Origin: Leucosporidium creatinivorum
Taxonomy: Eukaryota; Basidiomycota; Microbotryomycetes; Leucosporidiales; Leucosporidiaceae
Reading direction: 5' to 3'
Length of the DNA stretch: 64,000 nt
NCBI GenBank assembly: GCA_001600635.1
Contig: BCKL01000002.1
Coordinates: 1,429,425-1,493,424, forward strand
The notes beneath the pieces were generated by a model. The model did no database searches. It saw only the letters and a program-made list of their open reading frames with translations, and had not been told where the DNA came from. The position numbers were made by a program, and so were the translations under genes. Positions 22,871 to 33,120 of this stretch are shown in pieces (position 1 is the first letter of the stretch; each line of letters starts with the position of its first letter).

Positions 22871-24161
22871 ATGCAGCCTCCTCTTCCGACCACGTACTGC
22901 TTCAAGGAGGTCGACGGGCTCAAGATCAACGCCGACGTCTTTCTCCCTACTTCCGAGAGCGGTCATCCGCTGCCCATCCTTCTCTGGTTCCATGGCGGCG
23001 GGCTGTTAATGTCGTCTCGGGCGACAATCGGACCTGACCTTCGTCGCGCAGTGAGCTGCTGACTTCCTTGCAGAGGTTCAAATCAGACGAGAGCTAATCT
23101 ACTGTCAATTTGCAGGCGGAAAAGTACAAGATCGCAGTCGTCAGCGCCGACTACCGCCTCGCGCCTCAAGCTCCGATCCCTCAAATTATGGAGGATGTAC
23201 GAGATGCTGCAGCTTGGGTGCGGAAAGAGCTTCCTGGAATCTTGGATGATAGAGCCGTTGACCCGAGTCGCCTAATTGTGGGCGGCCACAGCGCCGGTGA
23301 GTCGTGCTCGGCGATCCTCAGTTGACGGCGCTGACGGCAGCATGAGACGCAGGTGGCTACCTCGCACTACTCTCCGCTAGTACCAAAATAGGAATCTCCC
23401 CCCCTCCGAAGGCGATCATTGCTCTGTACCCCATCACCAACCCGTTCGTCCTTGCGACCCGCCAATCTCGGTCGGCGCCGGCTGACTGTTTCCTGCACTC
23501 CAGGCGAGGCCCTTTCTTTGCTGAGGCGCAGAGACCCGTTGCAGGTATCCCGGGCGACCGTATCATCACCCATGAAGAGATGGCGCGCCACATTGATCCC
23601 TCGGCGCCCGTTCTCGGCGGCTCAACCCCTCTTTGCTTCCCGCCTCCGCATGGCGATCGCGGCGAGCTGTACCTCTACATGGCGAGTGATGCAGCTTTCT
23701 GACGGGCGCGAAGGCTGACTCGGTTCTCATTCTGCAGGTTCAAGAGGCAATCTTAGAGAAGCTCTTGTTCGGCAAGGCGCCTGAAGCCGAGGTCGACGAC
23801 TACATCCCGGCCAGGTTCTGGAGCAAAGACGCACCTCCCGTGAGCCACAAAATTCCTCTCAACCGACGCTGAGAACTGATCCACTCTCTGTAGACTTGGA
23901 TCCTGCACGGAGAGGTCGACAACCGAGTGGGAATCGAGCAGTCCTTAAGCGTGAGTGGCCTTTACCCGTGGAAGGTAGTTGAAAGCTGACCCCTTGTCAC
24001 TCTCTCAGCTCGTCGAGGCCATCGAGACCGCCGGCGCACCCTACACCTTTGAGCAGATCCCTTTGCCCGGCGCTCAGCACCTCTTCGACCACTTCAACCC
24101 CGCCGAAGAGATGGCGTCGATGTACGCTTTTATTACCAAGCACATTGATGTAGATGCCTGA
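22871..24161 (+). CDS. Alpha/beta hydrolase, HSL-like esterase/lipase family
   Basis: A serine hydrolase with the oxyanion-hole HGGG (ILLWFHGGGLLM), the strand AVVSADYRLAPQAPIPQIME and the nucleophile elbow GGHSAGGYLAL (split by an intron near 23297-23351). A late Asp region, WILHGEVDNRVGIEQS, and a His block, PGAQHLFDHF, complete the triad. This layout is that of the hormone-sensitive-lipase group (alpha/beta hydrolase 3), whose members cleave small esters or lactones; the substrate is unknown. No signal peptide is seen, so it is probably cytosolic. Seven or so exons are joined; an intron near 23446-23503 uses the unusual donor GTTCGT. TGA is at 24159-24161. Right after the stop the duplicated Dicer remnant begins. 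Confidence 0.85.
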
Positions 24162-24187
24162 AGAAGTGCATGATGATATCGAGGTCT

Positions 24188-25445
24188 TCTAGCGCCGTCG
24201 CGAAGGCCCGCACGATTGAAGCCCGTCTCGTAAGCTGCGCCGAGGAGAGCCTCAACGACGCCGGCGATGGTCTTGTCGCTGATGGTGGTGACCTCGGGAG
24301 GAGGCTGACCCTTGAGAAGCTCAAAAAAGGGTGGGAGGAATCGGCTGCGAGGGCGAGGGGAGGTCAGCCGGGCTTCATGGTGAGGTCAGCGTCGCCGAGA
24401 ACGAGCCCACCGAGACGTGAAAGGTCTCGAGACAAGGTAGGAGGGGAGGTTGGGCTTGAGTCCGCTGATGAAGAGCTCGGCGTTCGAGATCTGCTTCAGG
24501 CGCTTGTGATGGAGCTCTCCCTCGTGGCAAGTCTTCTCCATCGTGACGAAGCAGTTGACTGCGCGGGAGAGATATCAGCTCCCAAGCTTTCGAGCAAACA
24601 AGCACAGTCGAAGGACTCACCACTGCAGAGATATGTGAGAAACGCATCACCTAGAAGTTCGAGTCGCTCGTAGTCCTCCTCGAGACACGCCGACGGGGTC
24701 ATGAGCGACATGCGAACAAGTGCGGGATTGAGCGCCGAATTGAACACGCGCTGGTTGAGCTCGTCGACGAGGAGCAATTGATCGAGCTCGGTAAGGAGGG
24801 ACGGCAACATGAGGGGGGCTGTGAAGCGGGGGTCAGCACGGGCTCCAGAGGGGCGAGAAGAGCCAACATACTCCTGAAGATGCTCGCTGGCAGCGAGTGG
24901 ACACTACAGAGTTGGGGGATGGCAAAGCGAGGCGTTTTCTATCATCTTCGAAGGGTCAGCAGCCGCCTTCGAAGAGGAGCAAGGGTCAACGTACGCGAAG
25001 CAGCCTCTTCTGCGATGGAGTGACGTCGTTAGAGGGAGTGGACGAGAGGTAAGTGACGACCTTGGGCATCTATGGAGCGGCAAGGAGGTCAGAGCCGAGG
25101 CGAGAGGTGAGGCGAGCTGCCGACGACTCACTCGGGACACCTCCAGCAGCGGCTGATCTTCCTTAATGTTGTAGTGATGGAAGGTCTGCTCGTTGAAGGA
25201 CATGTCTGCGAAGGCGATTGAGGTCAGCTCGTCGTAAGTGGAGCCAGAGGGCCGAGACGAACAGTAGTCGAGGACATTGGTGGAGCCGGCGTCGCTCTGC
25301 CTTCCAGGAGGGAGGTCGCGCTTGGGGTGAAGGTCAGAGTGAACCTTGTCGAAGAAGCGGCGGCCTAGAGTGAGCGGTCAGCGCACATCTTCGCCAACGC
25401 CGAACAGCCCGACTCACACTCTATTTTGCTCGCATCGACGACGGT
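24188..25445 (-). pseudogene. Partial Dicer copy (PAZ and RNase IIIa region only)
   Basis: A truncated duplicate of 7667-8935 on the same strand, with introns kept. Identity by eye is about 87% over the 24210-24390 part, about 98% over the exon at 24617-24797 (three differences in about 180 bases against 8101-8281) and about 91% over 25080-25310. It encodes MSFNEQTFHHYNIKEDQPLL (PAZ edge) and CLEEDYERLELLGDAFLTYL (RNase IIIa). The second acidic motif reads DKTIAGVVEALLGA where the parent has DKTIADVVEALLGA: GAC became GGC at the metal-binding aspartate. The helicase, dimerisation region and RNase IIIb are absent. Several exons stay open, but the copy cannot make a Dicer. Confidence 0.9.
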
Positions 25446-25826
25446 CTACCATCGTCGGAGAAGAGCAGAAGACGAGAGTGCTGAGTTCTGCAGGGGGGCG
25501 CGAGAAGCCAAGTCAGCTTTGGGCGCAGCGAGCAGCAGGCTAGGACCGCTACTGAGACTTACCAAGTGGAAGGCCTTGGGCTGTTCTTGCAGCTCGGAAA
25601 GCTCATCCGATCTTGGCCAGCACTTGTTCAACGCATGTGAGAGTCAACAGCCGAGCCATACTCCTCGACACCTTCTCGAAACGGACTTACACGCCTCGCC
25701 GAAATCTCCGGTCGGTCGTCGTGACCTCGCCCCAAGTCCCAGATGTTCGCTGGTAGTCCCAGAGCGTCTCGAAAGCTGAGCTTATGTATGAACGTCGTCG
25801 CCAAAAGCCCTCGTTCGTCGACCAAC
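25446..25826. other. Unassigned segment between the two duplicate pieces
   Basis: About 380 bases lie between the Dicer piece and the IES6 piece of the duplication. By eye it matches neither the 8.9-15.3 kb interval of the parent region nor any known family. It may be decayed parent sequence or filler from the deletion that collapsed the copy. Confidence 0.45.
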
Positions 25827-26255
25827 CTAGTCGCGCTTGCCTCCCGCTGTCTGGAGGCTGTAGTGAGCATACTTGGACGGATTGAGCACGTCGACGTAGG
25901 ACAGACGTTCAGCTGTCGACTGTTCTGAATGATGAGGGGCAGAAGTCAGCGAGCGTGAGGACAGCGAGGCGAGAGAGCCAGACGAACGGCTGGCTGAGGT
26001 GTGCCGGGGTAAGAGTAGGACGACTTGGATGGTGGCCTGTAAAGCAGCAGGAGAGTCAGCTCTACTCCTCATGACTTACAGCAGCGAGAGAGAGAAGAGC
26101 CTACATCTGCTCAGCGAACGGGCGGAGAAAGAGAGGTGGGGATCGCGTCGAGCTGGCTTTCCCTTCGACTACATTTCTCGCTGCTTCTCGGATCGACCAC
26201 AATCTCAACGGATCGCTGTGGACTACAGGACTGCTCGAGCTGCTCACACAAGACT
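25827..26255 (-). pseudogene. Partial IES6 copy (N-terminal part and 5' flank)
   Basis: A duplicate of about 15312-15745, on the same strand and in the same order relative to the Dicer piece as in the parent locus. The piece STAERLSYVDVLNPSKYAHY aligns with parent STAERLSYADVPKPFKNPYY. The stretch around 25980-26130 (second exon, intron and first exon) is very similar to 15465-15620. Homology fades past about 26190. The YL1_C domain, which defines Ies6, is missing, so no working subunit can come from it. Confidence 0.85.
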
Positions 26256-26484
26256 CTGCTTTCGCTGCTTTGCTCCGCACACGGAAGGAGCGCAACGAGC
26301 TCAGGCCTCTCGCTCCCTCGACACGACGTGTAGAGCGCTACCGAGCAGGGGAAGGACGATTGATCAACAGATGCTTCGCTCCTGCTGCCACACCTGCAGC
26401 GGTGAGGCAGTTCTCTCGGAGGCCAAGGACTCGGCGCTCGGACAAGTCTGTCAAGTAACTTCGTTACATGCAAGTCCCTGCGCT

Positions 26485-27290
26485 CTACTCCTCGGGGTTC
26501 CCGGATCCTGGGGGACGAGGCAGGCTCTTGTACGTCTTCCACAGCTCGGCGTAGGACGCCTTGATCCGGCTGACCTGCGCCTGGAGCTTCTTCTTGACCT
26601 CGCTCTCCTCCAGCTCCTCCACCATCTTCACCACAAACTTGGCCTTCCAGAACCGGTTCTCGTGATGGTAGTTGCCCTCGGGAGCCCCCCACACGGCCTC
26701 GTTGATTCGGCGGGAGTAAGGCTCGTCAAAGAACTTCTCCGAATCCTCGTAGCTCCAGAAGATGTAGATGTTGTCCCAGCCACCCCAAGTGATGGAGGCG
26801 AGACACATCGGGCAAGCTGGAAGGAGGAGACGGCTGTCAGTCATGCTCGAGGCGTGAAGGAATGCCGGCGCCGAGAAGGGGACTAACGGTCGTGAGTGGT
26901 GAAGAAGTATGTGTCCTTGGTCCTCAGCCTGCCCTCCTCGGGAAGCTCAAAGAACTCGCGGATGCAGTCCGTCTCGCCTGCAGGACAGCAAAGACTAAAG
27001 GTCAGCGCTCGAAGCTCGGCGACATGGACAGCTCGGCCTTACCGTGGATCAGCGGGCTCTTGTTCCACATGTTGGTGCCCGTGACAATGAGGTCAAGATC
27101 CTTCTTTCCGAAGATCCCAGCTCCGTACACTCCTCCGCCCTTGGCGATTCCCTTCGTGGTCTTGGGGAGGATCCTGCTCGGCGCGATCAGCTTCGAGTCG
27201 GATAGGGGCTCGGGGGATTGAGGAGACTCACTCGGTCTCGAGAGCATCGAGGAAGGTAGTGAGAAGCTGCTCGTCGGTGGTGGAGGTCAT
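26485..27290 (-). CDS. Zinc-dependent cytidine/deoxycytidylate-type deaminase
   Basis: A Zn-hydrolase of the cytidine deaminase-like fold that removes an amino group from a base or nucleotide. The start is MTSTTDEQLLTTFLDALETE, then TTKGIAKGGGVYGAGIFGKK. The zinc site is seen as PLIHGETDCIREFF (His ligand and catalytic Glu) and HDPCPMCLASITWGG (two Cys ligands), the latter restored across an intron near 26822-26885. A region rich in aromatic and acidic residues follows (YIFWSYEDSEKFFDEPYS), then a long helical tail. It differs clearly from yeast Fcy1, so the substrate (cytosine, guanine, nucleoside or other) is open. Four exons; TAG is at the complement of 26485-26487. It is divergent from a cytosine-purine permease, 348 bases apart, which favours a base-salvage role. 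Confidence 0.85.
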
Positions 27291-27638
27291 GATGGGCAGA
27301 GATGAGGAGGCAGGCGAGGAGATTCGAGACGAGGTGTGGGAGCAAGAAGGCCGCTGGAAGGTGTCGCGCTTCTTCATCTCCCGGCTCACTGCGGGCGGCT
27401 ACTTACAGCTTCACCTTGCGATAGGCTGGATCTACCACGGAAGTAGGGCGGGCTGACGGGCTGCAGGATTGCCCGTTGCCCCGGTTTATCTCGAGGAACA
27501 GGCGGCGCGCAAGCGCTTGGTTCTCGGCCTCGCAATCGACGGCAAGTGGGCGCGATATCTCTGATTGCTTCGAAGGCGAGATACCTCCAGTGCGCTTCTT
27601 CCTTTCCTCCACATTCCTTCCACCCCAGATAAAGCGCG
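27291..27638. promoter_or_regulatory. Divergent intergenic region, deaminase / cytosine-purine permease
   Basis: 348 bases between outward-facing start codons of two functionally related genes, so shared control is plausible. GATA-type sites would be expected for nitrogen control; a CGATAG at 27419-27424 and a CGATAT at 27552-27557 are the only candidates noticed. Confidence 0.4.
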
Positions 27639-30003
27639 ATGTCGACCACCAGCGAGCAGAAATACGACTCGGACGTCGAGAAGGGAGCGCCGACGACCGC
27701 CGGGACGGCCACCGTCTCTCCTGTAGCTCATGGAGGCGTCAACACCGAGACTGGGATCTTTGGACAGGTGAGTAGCGCTTCGTCGTCTCCGCGATTGGGC
27801 CAAGTTGAGCTGATCAACCGACTCGGCGAAGATGTGGAAGGTCGTCCTGTGGGCTGACTCTTTCGGTGTCGAGGCTCGGTATGCTTCTGATTCGATGCTA
27901 TGCTTCTCTACTCCAGCTGGAACTGACTCGTTGCGCTACGCAGCGGCATCGAGCGTGTTCCGGAGGATGAGCGACACCACGCTGGACTCTTCGACTCGGG
28001 ATTTTTGTGGTTTTCGGCCAACATGACCGTCGCTACGCTATCTCTCGGCACCCTTGGAGCATCCATCTGGGAGATGAACCTCACCGACTCTCTGCTCACC
28101 ATCATTGTAGGCTTGGCCCTTATCTTCGCCGAAGTTGGAGTCGCGCTGACCCCCTCGCCCTTCCGCAGTTCTTTAACCTTCTAACAACACGTAAGCTGAG
28201 GTACTTCTCTGGCCTCATCGGCTCACCTCTCCCCTCGTCGTCGCAGTTCCCGTCGCCCTCTTCGCCACTTGGGGCATGCGCACCGGCCTGCGCCAAATGG
28301 TCATCGGACGATACTCCTTTGGTACTATCGGTGAGTGTATAGACTGAGCGGAGACTTCGCTCGGCGCTCACCTGCTGCTCGGCGATGCTCAGGCGTCTAC
28401 TTCCCCGTCCTCCTCAACTGCATCGCTACTTTGGGATGGGCAGTCATAAATACCGTATGTATCAAGTCTATTGCTACATCAGCCGTGTATCGGATTTATT
28501 GCTTCAGTAGCGCCGAGCTGACCGGCGCGCTTTCGCTCTATCCAGATTGTCGGCGCTTCGGCTCTTCGTGCCGTCCCAGCAGCGCATGGCCACCAAATCC
28601 CGGAAGCAGCGGGCATCGTGATCATCGCCCTCATCACCCTCGCCGTCGCCCTCTTCGGATACAAGATCGTCCACAAGTTCGAGCGCTGGGCCGGACTCCC
28701 CGTCTTCATCATCTTGATCGTTCTGCTCGGTCAAGCCGCGCCTCAAATGGTGGGAGGGATGAGCGCTCCTGGCACTGCTACTGCTGCTAGTGTTCTCTCT
28801 TTCGGCGGAACAGTCTGCGGCTTTGCTCTTGGATGGGTTTCCTACGCCGCCGACTGTGAATTGCGCCGAGCTCGTCTCAAAAAGCCCTCGCTGACCTCTC
28901 TCGCTTTCGTACAGACACCGTCAACCTTCCTGCTAATGGATCGGGACCCAAGGTCTTTCTGTCGACCTACATCGGACTCAACACTCCGCTGATCTTCGTT
29001 CAGGTGAGCGCCGAGCACTGACGCCTGGCGAGTTGACGCGCGACAATAAGCTCACCGTTTCTCCTCCTCCTCTTCTCCTCTCTCTTCCCCCTCTTAGTGC
29101 ATTGGAGCTGGTCTGATGACCACATTTCAGAACAAGACCACTTGGGAAGAGGCCTACACGCTCAACGGTATCGGAGGCTTGATCTCGGGACCACTCAGCG
29201 CTATGGGTGGCTTCGGAAGCTTCCTTCTCGTCGTGCTCGCCCTCTCGATCTGCGCCAATAACGTCCCCAACATGTACTCGTTCTCTCTGAGTGAGTCTCA
29301 CTCTCGGGTCCCCGATCGTCGTCGACCGTCGCTGATACGCGTCGCTCTCTCCAGGCTTCCAAGTCTTCGGAAAGTACGCCCAAGCCATCCCTCGCATGTT
29401 CCTCGTCATACTCGGTACCGTCATCTGTGCGCCGCTCTCACTCGCGAGTCGCCTCGGTCGAACCTCGGCGCTGACCCTTTACCTCTCTCGCAGACATCGT
29501 GCTGGCTCTCGTCGGCTACGTGCATTTCGAGGCATGGCTCGAGACTCTTCTCACCATCCTCTCGTACTGGCTGGCGATCTACTGTGTGATCTTGCTCGAG
29601 GAGCATTACATCTTCCGCGGCGGCAAGGTCAGTCGACCGCCGAGCCTTCGCCCAGCCCACTTGCTGACCTCGGCCTCGTACCACAGTTCTCCAACTACGA
29701 CCTTGAAGGCTACGACAACCCAGCTGTCTTGCCCAAGGGCTACGCCGCCCTCCTGGCCAGCGCTTGCGGTATCGCAGGAGCCGTGCTCGGCATGTCGCAG
29801 ACTTGGTTCGTTGGACCGATTGGCGCTCTCATCGGCCCTCCTCCCTGTACGTACTTCCGTTTATCACTCGGCGCTACGTGTAGAGCTGACCAGCCTCACT
29901 TCTTGCAGACGGCGCCGATATTGGGTTTGAGCTGAGTGGCTCCTTCGCCGCTGTCACCTACCCTCTCTTCCGTTACGTGGAGAGGAAGTATCTCAAACGT
30001 TGA
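27639..30003 (+). CDS. Cytosine-purine permease, NCS1 family (Fcy2 type)
   Basis: A plasma-membrane proton symporter of the Fcy subfamily, taking up cytosine, adenine, guanine or hypoxanthine. The N-terminus is cytosolic and charged (MSTTSEQKYDSDVEKGAP). Family blocks follow: SFGVEARGIERVPEDER, then WFSANMTVATLSLGTLGASI, RQMVIGRYSFGTIGVYFPVL, FERWAGLPVFIILI, GFALGWVSYAADYTVNLPAN, GLGAG-like GAGLMTTFQNK, LALSICANNVPNMYSFSLSF, EEHYIFRGGKFSNYDLEGY and the end YPLFRYVERKYLKR, with TGA at 30001-30003. About twelve spans and about 12 exons. It is a different NCS1 branch from the permease at 19571-22500. Confidence 0.92.
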
Positions 30004-30525
30004 GCAGTGCTGCTACAGCGACTAGAGGTCTCGGTCGAGGCATGATACAACGTGGAGAGGGTGCCGAGGGGGTTCGGCGATAGTTTGTTGGCTCGGTTTT
30101 GGGACTGGGGCGGCTGTACGAGGATTGAGGTGTACAGAGATCATGACTAGATGTAGATTAGCTTTCCAGAACTACGGGAAGGCGAGGTACCAGCCTGTAA
30201 AAGAACAAGCAGGCGAATCTCAGCGCTCTGGGCGGTGGCCCCTTTCGCTCGGCTTGAACGGTTCAGCTTGCCTTCTCTATATCTCGGTACAACTCTTCCT
30301 GAACTCAACGCCGAAGCCTTCTTATCGTCTTACACCTTCTCCTTCTACTCATCGGCTCACCCGCACTCGACCGACATCGTGAGGAATGGGTCCGAATCCT
30401 CCACGGCCGAGAATCGTTGAGGCGGCGTTGAGGCGTTGAGTCGAAGCTCGAAGGCCGCACGCTCAAAGTGGGGTCTCGCTCCTCCCTCCTTCTTCCTCGT
30501 TTCTCGCCTCATCGCATCCCGAAGC
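30004..30525. other. Intergenic region, no gene seen
   Basis: 522 bases between tandem genes, holding the end of the permease transcript and the promoter of the aldehyde dehydrogenase gene. There is no convincing open frame, repeat or RNA gene. Confidence 0.4.
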
Positions 30526-32887
30526 ATGGCCACATCATTCACACCGAGAACGACCTACTCCCTTTGGCTCGGCGGGCAGGAAGCTCGCGGGCGCGCTGAG
30601 CCGTGCGTTCCGCCTCTCTCTCCCTCTGCCGCTCCTGCGCTCGCTAATCTTCCGTCCAAGCAACAGAATCCCAATCCAGGACCCCGCAGCAGGAGAGATC
30701 ATAGCACACTGCGATGCTGCTTCGGAAGAGGATGTAGCCGATGCGATTAGGCTGGGACAGGAAGCGTTCGAGAGGGGCGAGTGGAGTAGGAAGGCGCCTG
30801 CCGACCGAGCAGCTGTCGTGGGTGCTTCCCCTCTTCTCAGCTATATCGACAAGCTAAGCCCTGCTCGCTGCGTCCAATGCGCTACAGATGTCCTCCATAG
30901 CCCGCCGCTTCACCCTCCGCGTCGCCTCCCTCGCCGCCCTCGAATCCCGTCAGACAGGCCGTCCGCTTCGCGAGATGGCGACGCAGCTGGGGAGGCTCTC
31001 GGAATGGTTCGAGTATTTCGGAGCGCTTGCCCGGACAGAGGAGGGGAGCACCCAGCCTGTGAGGGGCAATCTGTTGAATTATGTCGAGGGCAGGCCGTTG
31101 GGAGTGTGTGCGCTGGTCAGTAGCTTTAATCATCCATTGTTGATTAGTGTGAAGAAGCTCGGTGAGTCTTCATGTCCTTACCTCACCTCGCTGGTCTCTC
31201 GAGCTCGGAGCTGACCTCGGCGCTCGCTCGCTCGCCTACCTCAGCCCCCGCCCTCGCAGCAGGCAACTCTGTCATCCTCAAGCCCTCCGAGCTAGCACCT
31301 CTCACAGTCCTCGAGCTGGGCGCAATCTGCGCCGAAGCAGGCCGTTCGTCCCCTGCCCCCTCGCTCTTCTCCCATCCGCTCGGCGCTGCGCTGACTCTCT
31401 CGCCTTCCCACTCAGTCCCCAAAGGCGTCCTCTCCATCCTCCCCGGCTACGGTCCCATCACCGGCAAAGCCCTGGTCTCTGATCCTCGAGTCAAGAAAGT
31501 CGATGTAACGGGAGGGACGGCAGGAGGGAGGATCATTGCTGGTATCGCTGGAGGAAACCTGGCGAGCGTGACGGCAGAATTGGGCGGCAAGGCGCCTGTC
31601 ATTGTGTTTGGTGAGTTGAGTTGGGGCTCTTGCCTACTTTTGCTTTGAGGGAGAGAACGACGAGGAGGGACAGCGGGCAGGCGCTGATCTTCGAACTTCG
31701 AACGCCGAGCAGAGAACACGGATCTTGAGATCGCGGTGAACGGTGTAGCCTTCGCTTCCTTCATCGCGAGCGGGCAGACCTGCGTTGCTGGTACGTTCTC
31801 TGCGCATCCCCTCCTCTTCTCCCTCCCATCTAACCCGCCTCCCACGGCACGACGCAGGAACCCGCATTATCGTCTCGCGCTCCATCCTCCCTTCCTTCCT
31901 GGCCTCACTCGCGAAGAAGTGCGCCTCCATCACCCGTCGCATTGGCCATCCCAACGATCAGAGGAGTATGATGGGACCGGTGATTAGTGAGCGGCAACTC
32001 GGAGTGGTGGAGACATTGGTGGAGGATGCGAGAGAAAGGGGGGCGGAGGTGGTTTGTGGGGGGGAGAGGATGAGGGGCGTGAGTGAGCTGGATGGGGTGA
32101 CGGAGTTGGGGAAGGGGTGAGTTGCTACTGCTTTCGCCTGCGCGGACGGGCGAGCGTGAAGCTGGAGCCTGGGAGGGCGAGGAGACTGCTCGGCGATGGC
32201 TTGCTCGCTCGTCGGCTCTTATCGGCTCAGAGCACTGGCTGACTGTCTCCTCTCCCCTGCCCTTCCACCGCCGTACCCCTCGTCCGACTACAGCTTCTTC
32301 TACCCACCCACCCTAATCACCTCCAGCTCGACGACCTCCATCCTCGACTGTCGAATCTGGCAGGAAGAAGCGTTCGGCCCCGTCCTCGCCATCGTGCCCT
32401 TCGACACCGAGGAGGAAGCCATACGACTCGCCAACGACAGCGAGTACGGTCTCGGTAGCGTGAGCTTTTCTCACTCTCTCCCACTTTCTCGAGCCTTCCC
32501 CCGCCTCGCCGAGCTGACCCCTCCAACTCAACAGGCCATCTGGACCCGAGACGGAGCACAAGCCCTCCGCGTCTCCTCCGCCTTAGACGTCGGACTCGTC
32601 TGGGTCAACACTCACCACCGTAACGACCCTTCCTCCCCCTGGGGAGGGACTAAGAACTCGGGGATAGGCTCCGAGAACGGCAAGCATGCGTATCAGAGCT
32701 ATCAGAGGACCAAGAGCGTTATTGTGAATTATGGGAGGGAGGAGGAGGCGGGGATGGACGAGTTAGTTCGAGGAGTGGCTTTGAGGAGCTCGGCGAGGGG
32801 ATGAGAAGTTCGGCGCTGACTTTCGACTTTTTTCTGGGTTTGCGCAGCTGGTTCAGGGAAGGGGATGCGAATGTTCGGTATGGTTAA
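30526..32887 (+). CDS. Aldehyde dehydrogenase (NAD(P)+-dependent)
   Basis: Oxidises an aldehyde to the acid. The start MATSFTPRTTYSLWLGGQEA is followed by the usual N-terminal block around IQDPAAGEIIAHCDAASEED (exon edges near 30613-30671) and SRQTGRPLREMATQLGRLSE. The cofactor-binding part reads RPLGVCALVSSFNHPLLIS, then AAGNSVILKPSELAPLTVLE. The catalytic Glu is in VTAELGGKAPVIVFE and the catalytic Cys in ASGQTCVAGTRIIVSRS. Later come IGHPNDQRSMMGPVIS, IWQEEAFGPVLAIVPFDTEE, GLVWVNTHHRNDPSSPWGG and KNSGIGSENGKHAYQSYQRT. It ends WFREGDANVRYG with TAA at 32885-32887. Length is normal at about 500 residues. The amidic or hydroxymuconic semialdehyde-like branch is possible; the substrate is not decidable. 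Confidence 0.9.
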
Positions 32888-33120
32888 GAGGAGAGTGATG
32901 TCGGCGTGTAGAGCTTGGCGCAAGAATCGCAAATTGTCGACCGACCGAGAGGACCCTTCAAAAGTCGAAGTCCGAACTTGCTGAGCTCAGCGCTGAGCGC
33001 GAATCTTTGAGCTTCCACCACGACTTTGCCTCTATTCGGGCGACTTTGCTAGAGCACCACCGTGAGTAGCAGTAGTGTCACAGTCTACTAGGCTGTGGCT
33101 GACCCTTCAAGACCAACAGA

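Noticed and set aside
24188-26255. Reading the second Dicer-like stretch as a separate working Dicer gene
   Set aside because: It lacks the helicase and RNase IIIb, has lost a catalytic aspartate and runs directly into an IES6 fragment.
26485-27290. Naming the deaminase FCY1 (cytosine deaminase)
   Set aside because: The zinc motifs fit the superfamily, but the rest differs from yeast Fcy1; neighbourhood alone does not set the substrate.
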